Origin: Trichormus variabilis 0441
GTDB lineage: Bacteria > Cyanobacteriota > Cyanobacteriia > Cyanobacteriales > Nostocaceae
NCBI RefSeq assembly: GCF_009856605.1
Contig: NZ_CP047244.1
Location: 186,001-250,000 of the forward strand
DNA length: 64,000 nt
Direction of reading: 5' to 3'
Position numbers and translations under genes: made by a program. Shown piece by piece: positions 49,201 through 55,653 of this stretch. Within the stretch, counting starts at the first letter, position 1; the number at the start of each line of letters is the position of its first letter. Below the pieces are notes generated by a model. It searched no databases, was not told the DNA's origin, and was given only the letters and a program-made list of their open reading frames with translations.

Positions 49201-51830
49201 TGGGTGAAATTGAAGCGGTACTAGAACAACATCCAACGATTCGGGAAGTGGCGGTAGTTTCTAGGGAGATACAAGGCGACCTTCGTTTAGTCGCATATAT
49301 AGTACCATCACCCCAACAGCTTTACTTCCAAGCAACAACTCTAGAACAGCAGTATATTGCCAACTATCAAACAGTTTATGACGAAATATATAGTCAAGAT
49401 CAGAACTTTTCTCAGCTAGACTCTACAATTAGCCTTAGAGCCTGGATCAGCAGTGATACTAATCAGCCCCTACCAGAAGCAGAAGTTATTGAGTACGCAG
49501 ACAGCACCGCCCAACGCATCCTCTCAGTTATGCAACCCAAACGGGTATTAGAGATTGGCTGTGGTACTGGTGTGATTTTGTTGCGGGTAGCTCCTCACTG
49601 CACGCATTACTGTGGTACAGATATCTCAGATGTAGCTTTGCGTTACACTCAGCAGCAATTGGCAATTCGTCAACCAGATATTCTCACCAAAGTTTCATTT
49701 TTACATAGAGCAGCGCACAACTTTCAAGACATAGCAACCGAACAGTTTGACACCATTATTTTGAATGAAGTCGTGCAGCATTTTCCTAGCATTGAATATT
49801 TTGTTGATGTTTTACAAAGTGCTGTGAAAGTTGTCCAGCCAGGAGGATGTATTTTTCTGGGTGGTGTACGCAGTTTGCCACTTCTAGAAGCTTTTCACAC
49901 TTGGGTGCAGTTAAATCGAGTTCCGCCTTCATGGAGTACAGCGCAATTTTACCAACAGGTGCAAGAACAATTATCTGCTGAGAAGGAATTAGTTATCAAT
50001 CCAGACTTCTTCACTGCGCTACAAAAATATCTGCCAGAAATTAGTTATGTACAGATTTGTCCTAAACGTGGTTCGTATCACAATGAACTGACAAAATTTC
50101 ACTACGATGTGATTCTTCATATCAAAGCAGAAGTAAATTTAACTCCGGATATTTTGTGGTTAAATTGGCATGAAGAAAAACTCACGGTCACTGCTGTACG
50201 TCAGTTGTTAAAGTCCAGCGCACCAGCAACACTAGGGCTACGAAATATACCCAATGCTCGTGTAGAAACATCTGCAAAAGCAGTAGAATTACTAAGACAA
50301 AATTCAGGAATACAAACTGTTGCTGAACTCAAACAAGCCTTGCAGTCAAATTTTTCACCATTAGGTGTTGATCCTGAAGAATTTTGGACTTTGAGCCAAG
50401 ATTTACCGTATACAGTAGATATCAGTTGGGCTAACGCTGCTATTGATGGTAGTTACGATGTACTGTTTCGCCGCTACTCAGATAATTCTACAAATCTTAT
50501 TCCGGGATTTGGTGCGATCGCCACTAATTCCCAACAGCCATTAGATACATACACTAACAAACCCTTGCACAGCCAGAGCAAATTAACTTCAGAGTTGATT
50601 CCACAAATAACCAGTTACCTGCGCGAAAAATTGCCTGAGTACATGATTCCTGTGAATTTTGTCGCTCTAGAAGCACTACCACTGACACCTAATGGCAAGG
50701 TAGATTATCAAGCATTACCCGCCCCTCAGCAAATACGTTCTCGTTTCACAGAAACTTTGATTTTTCCCCGTGATAGTTTAGAACTTCAACTCGCCCAGAT
50801 TTGGGAAGACATTTTAGATATTCACCCGGTTGGTGTGACGGAAAACTTTTTTGACTTGGGGGGTCATTCGCTTTCGGCTGTACGTTTAATGGCGCAGATT
50901 CGGACTAAATTAAATCAAGAGTTGCCTTTGTCTATTCTCTTTCAAGGAATCACAATTGAAAAACTAGCGAGTATTTTACGCCAGCAGTCTGATGTACAAA
51001 CTCACAATCTTTTGATACCTCTTCAACCTCACGGTTCTAAAAGACCTTTCTTTTGTTTACATCCGGCTGGTGGTAATGTGCTTTGCTACTATGAATTAGC
51101 CCGTCATCTGCAACCAGACCAACCAATTTACGGACTGCAAGCATTAGGTTTAGATGGAGAGCAACAGCCTTACAACCGCATCGAAGACATGGCTGCTCAC
51201 TATATTCAACTCATACGTACCATTCAACCAACAGGCTCTTATCTTTTGGGAGGTTGGTCTATGGGTGGTGCGATCGCTTTTGAAATAGCACAGCAGTTAC
51301 ATCAACAGGGCGATCGAGTTGATTTACTAGCTTTGTTCGATAGCCTAGCACCAATTCCTCAAAATAAGCCGACAAATATTAGTGAGTATAACGATGCCAA
51401 AATGCTATCTCAACTGGCTCAAGATATGGCTAGTTTAACTGGCAGAAATTTGGCCATTTCTGAGCAACAACTTCAGCAATTAAAGCCAGATGAGCAATTG
51501 CAATATTTCTTAGAACAGGCAAAGATAGCTAATATTTTCCCTCCAGATATTGAATATCAGCAACTTAGTAATCTTCTGCAAGTTTTCAAAAGTAATATTC
51601 AAGCCATATTAAATTACGCACCACAAGTTTATCCGCAGCGCATAGTTCTTTTTAGAGCCAGTGAAAATAACTTTAATCAAGCACCTCAAAACCAAACCTT
51701 GGGATGGGATGAACTTTCCTCGGAATCAGTAGAGATTGTCAATGTGCCAGGAACGCACTACACAATGCTGACTAAACCTCACGTTCAAACTCTCCTAGAA
51801 CAGTTGAGACATTATCTCGCTCAAGATTAA
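43227..51830 (+). CDS. NRPS: C-A(Thr)-PCP / C-A-MT-PCP-TE
   Basis: 2,867 residues. Domains: condensation (HHIIADG about 177); adenylation 1 (YTSGSTGQPKG about 652); PCP (GGDSI about 1051); condensation 2 (HHAILDG about 1257); adenylation 2 (YTSGSTGLPKG about 1731), with a methyltransferase inserted near its end (LEIGCGTG about 2108); PCP (GGHSL about 2545); thioesterase with GWSMGG (about 2675) and catalytic His in PGTHYTM near the end. Adenylation 1 reads DFWNIGMVH, the known threonine code. Adenylation 2 reads DSALIAEVW, the same as the second one of the first NRPS, so both use the same unassigned residue. The thioesterase makes this the last module and releases the lipopeptide. Confidence 0.94.
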   Translation: MSNFSESLGDISPEQYELLQLLLKKRGIGKPEQKTIPKRIDQSPCQLSSAQQRLWFLHQLNPDISVYNMPAAIGIQGSLNIAALAQTFNEIARRHEILRTRFETVNGKPIQIINPTISIPLSVVNLQDLPDDKRQTEVTRLIKAEAEKPFDLTQTPLLRTTLLQLDVTEYVLLLTIHHIIADGWSIDVLIREVMVLYEAFCSGQPSPLAELPIQYADFAFWQSQYLQGEVLANQLAFRREKLGHHPPALELPTDRPRPAIQTFRGATQSFSLSAEVTQALKTLSQTEGTTLFVTLLAAFKTLLYRYTGQEDILLGSPIANRNRAETEGLIGFFVNTLVLRTDLSGNPSFRELIARVHEQASAAYAHQDIPFEQLAAELQPQRDLSRNPLIQVMFVLENRSRLLGELGDLKLSLLEINTAIAKFDLTLILSETSQGLNGWLEYSTDLFDAVTITQMVRHFQTLVGGIAVNPDQRLASLPLLSAAEQHQLLYEWNHPEISYPQHYCIHQLFEQSAQQAPEAIAVVFEEQQITYQALNQQANQLAHYLRSLGVKPGVKVGICVERSLWMIVGILAILKAGAAYVPLDPSYPQERLAFIIQDAQLEVLLTQQQLLEVLPPHQVQVISLDRDWQIIAQENQANPACTATVGNLAYIIYTSGSTGQPKGVLVPHQNVTRLFEAVQPWFEFNQQDVWTLFHSIAFDFSVWELWGALLHGGKLVIVPYWLSRSPEAFYQLLCKQKVTVLNQTPSAFRQLIQAKEPFNHQLALRLVIFGGEALEISSLQPWCERHGDRYPQLVNMYGITETTVHVTYRPITMADLQVNSGSIIGRPIPDLQVYILDQHQQLVPIGVSGEMYIGGGGLAKGYLNRPDLTTEKFIPHPFSNQPDARLYKSGDLARYLPNGDIEYLGRIDHQVKIRGFRIELGEIAGILTQHPSVQETVVLAKETSSGEKYLVAYVVFRHQQTPTTSQLRNFLKKQLPDYMLPSVFVVVEALPLTANGKLDHQALPEPSTSRPELDTAFVSPRTATEKILTEIWSQVLGFAEIGIYDNFFALGGDSIRSIQVRSLAQERGLYFSLQQIFQHQTIHELIADVVIAENPQATTQSIAAFSLISEQERSQLPENIEDAYPLTMLQMGMLFHNEYDTDTPIYHNVASLHIQAPFAPQHFQTAAQQLINRHPVLRTSFDLSNFSQPLQLVHKNVAVALQVEDLSHLSTIEQEEILNAELEAQKRHKFDWTSPPLLRFHIYRRSSQTFQFNFSEHHAILDGWSVATMLTELFENYFSLLQGETPTIKLSPEIAFRDFVALQQTALQSQASQDYWKQKLKGCMMTRIPREYQPQSATTSAIRAFPVLISDETATGLQQLAKVAKVSLKSVLVAAHIYVLSQLSGQSDVVTIMASHGRPETTDSDWSLGLFLTPLPLRMKLSGGTWIDLVQQTFAAEKDLLPHRLYPLAQMQIDLGNQRLAETSVNFTRFHVYERLQQLSGLQIIDTQGFAMTDFALVAEFSFDVFASQLQLFLMCNTFEFSEQQIEKIGENYAQTLAVMAKETTANYQLVEVANQTVKEDEKYQLLAISTGEKINYPQYNCIHQLFAQQVARIPDSLAVASEHQQLTYLQLNNSANQLANFLQNLGVVTETLVGICVERNPQMLVGILGILKACGAYVPLDPSYPQQRLDFMLQDAKIEILLTQKHLLPKFSHHNIKIICIDTEWEAIAQHSDAHPECEITSDNLAYIIYTSGSTGLPKGVEITHKNLIHSTIARINYYPEYDVNFLLLSSFAFDSSVAGIFWTLCCGGTLYLPQVGEEKEVRKLVKLISQYQISHLLSLPSLYALILEQAEIAQLTSLHTVIVAGEPCPKKLVQSHCELLKTTSLYNEYGPTEATVWSSVYNCSWPEAGISIPIGRPIHNTQIYILNSDGKLVPVGVTGELYIGGDGIARGYLGKPQLTAEKFIPDFFSDEPGARLYKTGDLARYRPDGNIEFLGRSDRQVKIRGFRIELGEIEAVLEQHPTIREVAVVSREIQGDLRLVAYIVPSPQQLYFQATTLEQQYIANYQTVYDEIYSQDQNFSQLDSTISLRAWISSDTNQPLPEAEVIEYADSTAQRILSVMQPKRVLEIGCGTGVILLRVAPHCTHYCGTDISDVALRYTQQQLAIRQPDILTKVSFLHRAAHNFQDIATEQFDTIILNEVVQHFPSIEYFVDVLQSAVKVVQPGGCIFLGGVRSLPLLEAFHTWVQLNRVPPSWSTAQFYQQVQEQLSAEKELVINPDFFTALQKYLPEISYVQICPKRGSYHNELTKFHYDVILHIKAEVNLTPDILWLNWHEEKLTVTAVRQLLKSSAPATLGLRNIPNARVETSAKAVELLRQNSGIQTVAELKQALQSNFSPLGVDPEEFWTLSQDLPYTVDISWANAAIDGSYDVLFRRYSDNSTNLIPGFGAIATNSQQPLDTYTNKPLHSQSKLTSELIPQITSYLREKLPEYMIPVNFVALEALPLTPNGKVDYQALPAPQQIRSRFTETLIFPRDSLELQLAQIWEDILDIHPVGVTENFFDLGGHSLSAVRLMAQIRTKLNQELPLSILFQGITIEKLASILRQQSDVQTHNLLIPLQPHGSKRPFFCLHPAGGNVLCYYELARHLQPDQPIYGLQALGLDGEQQPYNRIEDMAAHYIQLIRTIQPTGSYLLGGWSMGGAIAFEIAQQLHQQGDRVDLLALFDSLAPIPQNKPTNISEYNDAKMLSQLAQDMASLTGRNLAISEQQLQQLKPDEQLQYFLEQAKIANIFPPDIEYQQLSNLLQVFKSNIQAILNYAPQVYPQRIVLFRASENNFNQAPQNQTLGWDELSSESVEIVNVPGTHYTMLTKPHVQTLLEQLRHYLAQD

Positions 51831-51844
51831 TCCAGGAGAATTAA

Positions 51845-53149
51845 ATGCCACAATTTGCTGTAGCCCAAAGCATGAGAGTTTTTACTTTCATTTGGTTTGG
51901 ACAACTAGTTTCACTGCTGGGTTCGAGTCTCACAGGGTTTGCACTAGGAGTTTGGGTTTATCAAAGAACTGGATCAGTTACACAGTATGCACTCATTTCT
52001 TTATTCTCACTACTACCAGGTCTTTTAATAGCACCATTAGCAGGCGTGTTAGTAGACAGATGGGATCGACGCTGGCTGATGATTTTTAGTGATGCTGGAG
52101 CAGGTTTAGGTAGTCTGATAATTGCCCTGTTGCTGTGGCTGGGTCAACTCCAAGTTTGGCAAATTTACCTTATTGTTGCCATCAGTTCAATGTTCAGTGC
52201 CTTCCAGTGGCCTGCTTATGCTGCTGTCACAACATTACTCGTTCCTAAACAGCACTTAGGGCGTGCTAATGGAATGGTACAGTTTGCAGAAGCAGTATCA
52301 CGGTTAATTGCACCAGCCTTAGCAGGAATACTAGTAGTCTCAATCAATCTTCAAGGTGTCATATTACTAGATAGTGTGACGTTTGTTTTGGCGATCGCCA
52401 CGCAGATGCTCGTTCGATTCCCTAAGATCAAAACTACGATCGCAGATGTAGAGAAAAACAAATCCCTGCTAGGGGAGGCGGTGTCTGGCTGGAAATACAT
52501 CACTACTCGACCCGGACTACTGGCATTATTGATATTTTTTGCTATCAAAAATTTTTTGGTAGGAACTGTTAACGTACTGATTACACCTTTAGTTCTATCT
52601 TTTACTTCCACTACTGTCTTAGGCACTGTACTATCAATTGGTGGCAGTGGTATGCTCCTTGGCAGTTGTGTTATGAGCTTTTGGGGTGGTTCACGGCGAC
52701 GTATTCATGCTGTACTGGGCTTTACCCTGTTGGGTGGGTTATCTATTATCATGGCTGGAATCAAACCAGCAGCACCAGTTTTCTTTGCAGCTGCGTTTAC
52801 CTACTTCTTCGGCTTCCCCATTGTCAACAGTTGCGATCAAGCTATTTGGCAAAGCAAAGTTGAGCTTGCTGTCCAGGGACGAGTTTTTGCTTTGCGACGT
52901 ATGCTTACTTGGGGATCTCTACCGCTTGCTAGCCTTGTGGCAGGCCCCTTAGCCGATCATGTCTTTGAACCTTTACTTGTTCCAGGAGGGTTATTAGCCG
53001 GAAACCTTGGACAGATTATTGGTGTAGGGAAAGGATACGGCATTGCCCTATTATTTATTCTTATGGGAATACTGACTATGTTAGCCACAGTAAGCTTCTA
53101 TTTATACCAGCCTCTACGTTTATTAGAAACTCAATTGCCTGATGCGTAA
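51845..53149 (+). CDS. MFS exporter (EntS-like, MFS_3)
   Basis: 434 residues with twelve membrane segments. Features seen: FGQLVSLLGSSLTGFALGVW, loop motif GVLVDRWDRRWLM, and QWPAYAAVTTLLVPKQHLGR then NGMVQFAEAVSRLIAPALAG, all typical of the enterobactin exporter/macrolide efflux group. It starts 14 bp after the last NRPS, with AGGAG before its ATG, so it is in the same transcript and probably exports the lipopeptide. Confidence 0.9.
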   Translation: MPQFAVAQSMRVFTFIWFGQLVSLLGSSLTGFALGVWVYQRTGSVTQYALISLFSLLPGLLIAPLAGVLVDRWDRRWLMIFSDAGAGLGSLIIALLLWLGQLQVWQIYLIVAISSMFSAFQWPAYAAVTTLLVPKQHLGRANGMVQFAEAVSRLIAPALAGILVVSINLQGVILLDSVTFVLAIATQMLVRFPKIKTTIADVEKNKSLLGEAVSGWKYITTRPGLLALLIFFAIKNFLVGTVNVLITPLVLSFTSTTVLGTVLSIGGSGMLLGSCVMSFWGGSRRRIHAVLGFTLLGGLSIIMAGIKPAAPVFFAAAFTYFFGFPIVNSCDQAIWQSKVELAVQGRVFALRRMLTWGSLPLASLVAGPLADHVFEPLLVPGGLLAGNLGQIIGVGKGYGIALLFILMGILTMLATVSFYLYQPLRLLETQLPDA

Positions 53150-53547
53150 GCGTAGCCCATCGGAGATATCGCTGATAATACGCCAATTTCTAAGGAAGAC
53201 ATCAGACAAAATTAAATTATGAATGAATAACTGTCCTTTGAACCCATATCTTGAGCTAAAAGTTTAGGCTTTCCTAGACTAGCTATGTAAAATTAATACT
53301 TAATGTCAGCTTCAATTATTACATAGCGAGGCTTTTAAACAAATCAAGTATATTTTTATTAAATCTTTGATTTTGCATTGCTAAAACCTTTCTGTATCAA
53401 TAATTTTAGACTATTTTTATTGTTAATTTATCATAACAACTCTGGGAGAGCCAGCATTCTTAACTCTTAAAACTTAAAAAAGGATAGATATACACTATTT
53501 TTGTTATTATATTAAGCTTTTAAGCTTTTTGTTATTATATTAGGTAT
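53150..53547. other. Intergenic region with short repeats
   Basis: 398 AT-rich bases between convergent genes. It holds a 17-bp direct repeat TTTTTGTTATTATATTA at 53498 and 53526 (28 bp apart) and an inverted pair GCTATGTAA (53282)/TTACATAGC (53319). No gene supported. The latter pair could be part of the end of the NRPS transcript. Confidence 0.5.
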
Positions 53548-54087
53548 TTAAGCAGAAAGTTTTTCGGAAAAATTCACCTGCGACATAACTTGTGCGCGTA
53601 TTGAATTAGCAGCCGTTTCTGCAATTTCTGCTCTATCATAATCAGTAAGAAGTACTGCAAGTAGCGATTTGAGAGCTTCGCGGTTAGATATAAACTCTTC
53701 ACCGTATAAATCATCTTGCAGCAGTGTGGCTTCTAAGTAAGGTAATAGCTCAGGCGCAGGAGATAACAACCGTTCTTTAATGCGTCTCCTTGCCGTCTCT
53801 GTTGCAGAAGTTGTACCTACACCTAAATCCCATGTTTCAATTATTAGCCTGATTTCACGGTTAAGTGATACACGCAGCGTTGATAGGCGACCAAATAAAG
53901 GAAGGTTGAGCATTAAAGGTGGTAGTGCATTACCCCAATCTAAACCAGCACCAATAGTGCAATTGGCTTCATCTTCGATACGAACAGCCTCATCGAGCCA
54001 TCCTTCACCAAAAAGTAAATCTATAGCTTCTTGGGTTGTTACTGGCTCGTTCACCTGAGAATTATTATTTTGCTGTTGATGATTCAT
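53548..54087 (-). CDS. Hypothetical protein, partner of GNAT gene
   Basis: 179 residues. A polar, Gln/Asn-rich N-terminus is followed by QEAIDLLFGEGWLDEAVRIE and a mostly helical remainder. No family recognised. Its start overlaps the stop of the GNAT gene by 4 bp, so the two are translationally coupled. The pairing recalls acetyltransferase toxin-antitoxin or enzyme-partner units, but the sequence alone does not establish that. Confidence 0.6.
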   Translation of the reverse strand: MNHQQQNNNSQVNEPVTTQEAIDLLFGEGWLDEAVRIEDEANCTIGAGLDWGNALPPLMLNLPLFGRLSTLRVSLNREIRLIIETWDLGVGTTSATETARRRIKERLLSPAPELLPYLEATLLQDDLYGEEFISNREALKSLLAVLLTDYDRAEIAETAANSIRAQVMSQVNFSEKLSA

Positions 54088-54647
54088 AAATTTTCATCGG
54101 CTCTCCGTCTCAATACACCATACTCAAAATAAACCAAATTATCGTATTCTTCTTCAGGCCCGCAGTTAAACATATTTTGTTTTTCGTAAAATCCTACAGA
54201 CCTTGGTAAAGAATGCAACCCAACTCTACCTTCATACCCAAGCTCAACACTTCTAATTCTGGCAAAATTTAAAAGTGCTTGACCAACACCTTTGAATTGA
54301 GGCGGACGCTGAATTTCAATTCGGTTAGTGGGGGCAGTTGCAATACCATCAACATAAACTAGTCTCTTACCAATATTCAACCGGGAACCGTGCATTTGTG
54401 TTTCTATTATCATTAATCCTTGAGTTTTGTTTTCGCACTCAACTGCATAACCTTCAAGATTTGCTTGATTGGCAATATATCTTAATTTAAATATCCAGTC
54501 CCAGTATTTATCTTCTTGAGTAAATAACCTTAACTTTTCGATCCAATCATTGACATAATCATCAACATGTTTTTGTCCTAAATCTACCAGATAGGCTTCA
54601 ACAGGTGTATTATCAACACCCCTTTTTAACTCGATTTTTCGCTGCAC
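54084..54647 (-). CDS. GNAT-family acetyltransferase-like protein
   Basis: 187 residues. The central VYVDGIATAPTNRIEIQRPP followed by QFKGVGQALLNFARIRSVEL contains the acetyl-CoA loop (QFKGVG, a variant of Q/RxxGxG/A) and the following helix. YEGRVGLHSLPRSVGFYEKQ is GNAT motif B. Probably transfers an acetyl group from CoA to an unknown target. First gene of a coupled pair with the gene at 53548. Confidence 0.8.
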   Translation of the reverse strand: MQRKIELKRGVDNTPVEAYLVDLGQKHVDDYVNDWIEKLRLFTQEDKYWDWIFKLRYIANQANLEGYAVECENKTQGLMIIETQMHGSRLNIGKRLVYVDGIATAPTNRIEIQRPPQFKGVGQALLNFARIRSVELGYEGRVGLHSLPRSVGFYEKQNMFNCGPEEEYDNLVYFEYGVLRRRADENL

Positions 54648-54674
54648 CTAAAGCTCCTAATTGTCAACTGATTA

Positions 54675-54842
54675 TTAAAGCTTGTGACTGCTATTTGACT
54701 GGTAGATAAAAGAGTAAATGTGAATGCGTATATCAATAGCTTTATGCCAACCAGCAAGCACAGCATCATCTGAAATTTCTCCAATAACTACCAAACTATT
54801 TTCTTTATCCACATAGTAGGGTAAAGGTTCAGCACTCAACAT
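54675..54842 (-). CDS. Small hypothetical protein (55 aa)
   Basis: MLSAEPLPYYVDKENSLVVI... then GEISDDAVLAGWHKAIDIRI. Protein-like composition. A stop lies just upstream, so the ATG at 54842 is the only start. The sequence suggests the C-terminal part of a larger protein, so it may be a remnant. No family recognised. Confidence 0.4.
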   Translation of the reverse strand: MLSAEPLPYYVDKENSLVVIGEISDDAVLAGWHKAIDIRIHIYSFIYQSNSSHKL

Positions 54843-55046
54843 TAAAATTTTAGCTTTCAGTTACAAAATAATCAGAACGCTCTGTTGGTTCTAATCCCTT
54901 ATCTGGAGGGAAGTTTTGTTTGTGTAGACGAGCCAGCACCGTAGTGTTAGCGCAGATCGGCATTATCTCCAGGAGGAACTAAAGCCCTATTCTTTTTCTT
55001 ACCCGCGATCGCATTAACAGAGTGAATCAGTGTAAATTCAGAAATT
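54843..55046 (-). other. Gene remnants between small ORF and RHH gene fragment
   Basis: On the minus strand two short open stretches in different frames are seen: NAIAGKKKNRALVPPGDNAD then a stop, and NTTVLARLHKQNFPPDKGLE followed by PTERSDYFVTES and a stop. They overlap around 54950 and may be two parts of one frameshifted gene. No family assigned. Confidence 0.3.
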
Positions 55047-55383
55047 CTAACTTGCCGGATGATATAACCCCGTATCCTGATTAAATTCCCATCCTAACCC
55101 TGCTCTATCCTTGCCTTTGCACCATCCCACAAAAAGCGGTGGTGGCAGATTAATTCGCTGCTCGCGTATAGTTTCTACACTTACACCAAGTCTTGAAGCT
55201 AAACCTTCTTCCGTTAGCGGTTGGATTCGAGGAGTTTGCCCTTGATAATATGAATTATTATTGTACGATTTCTTCTGCCGTTTCGGTTGGTTGTTGAGAT
55301 AATTTTGAATTTTAATAATCGCCTCAGTAAATTGTTTCATTTGCGCTGTTATCTCTTCAGTTTTTTGTTCTAAAGAGTCCAGG
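55047..55383 (-). pseudogene. C-terminal part of RHH gene interrupted by the Tn7-like element
   Basis: Reads LDSLEQKTEEITAQMKQFTE, a coiled stretch, then a helix-turn-helix-like region LTEEGLASRLGVSVETIREQ and GLGWEFNQDTGLYHPAS. Its first codons join in frame to the N-terminal part at 59389-59581 when the transposon and one copy of CCAGG are removed (NENKRL + DSLEQK). The ATG at 55340 could give a free 97-residue protein. The intact protein would have about 175 residues: RHH, coiled coil and HTH. Confidence 0.8.
55379..55383. repeat. Target site duplication, left copy (CCAGG)
   Basis: CCAGG directly before the first base of the transposon (TGTCCATT). The same five bases follow its last base at 59389. 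A 5-bp duplication is the hallmark of TnsB/Tn7-like transposition. Confidence 0.9.
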
Positions 55384-55426
55384 TGTCCATTAAAGAATTA
55401 TTTGTCAATTTTAAGGAATTAATGTC
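55384..55426 (+). repeat. Left terminal inverted repeat (43 bp)
   Basis: Starts TGTCCATTAAAGAATTATTT and runs to ATGTC. Compared with the reverse complement of 59346-59388 it differs at only four positions. It contains two tandem putative TnsB sites at 55390 (TTAAAGAATTATTTGTC) and 55411 (TTAAGGAATTAATGTC). Confidence 0.92.
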
Positions 55427-55503
55427 TTGCTGTTATAGAGGCTAAAAAGCTTATACAGTAAGTATTTTAGGCTTTTTAGCCCTTTTATATTCTTTGAAGG
55501 CTT

Positions 55504-55610
55504 TTAAATAATTAAATGCCTTTTCTCTAAAAACTGACTCCTCAAAATTTAAATAATTAAATGCCTTTTCTTGAAAAAGTGGCACCTCTAAGCTTAAATA
55601 ATTAAATGCC
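55504..55610 (+). repeat. Three 17-bp repeats with exact 45-bp period (left-end TnsB sites)
   Basis: TTAAATAATTAAATGCC occurs identically at 55504, 55549 and 55594. It resembles the inner site of the terminal repeat (TTAAGGAATTAATGTC) in the same orientation, so it is probably an array of TnsB-binding sites, as in the left end of Tn7. A minus-strand frame across it encodes a 15-residue repeat (AFNYL...), most likely a by-product. Confidence 0.75.
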
Positions 55611-55653
55611 GCTTTAAGCGGAAGTTGCACGTTTGTGATACTTAAAAGCAGCA

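Noticed and set aside
55504..55610. Small CRISPR-like array
   Set aside because: Repeats are only 17 bp, AT-rich, few, and match the TnsB-site word of the terminal repeats; no cas gene nearby.
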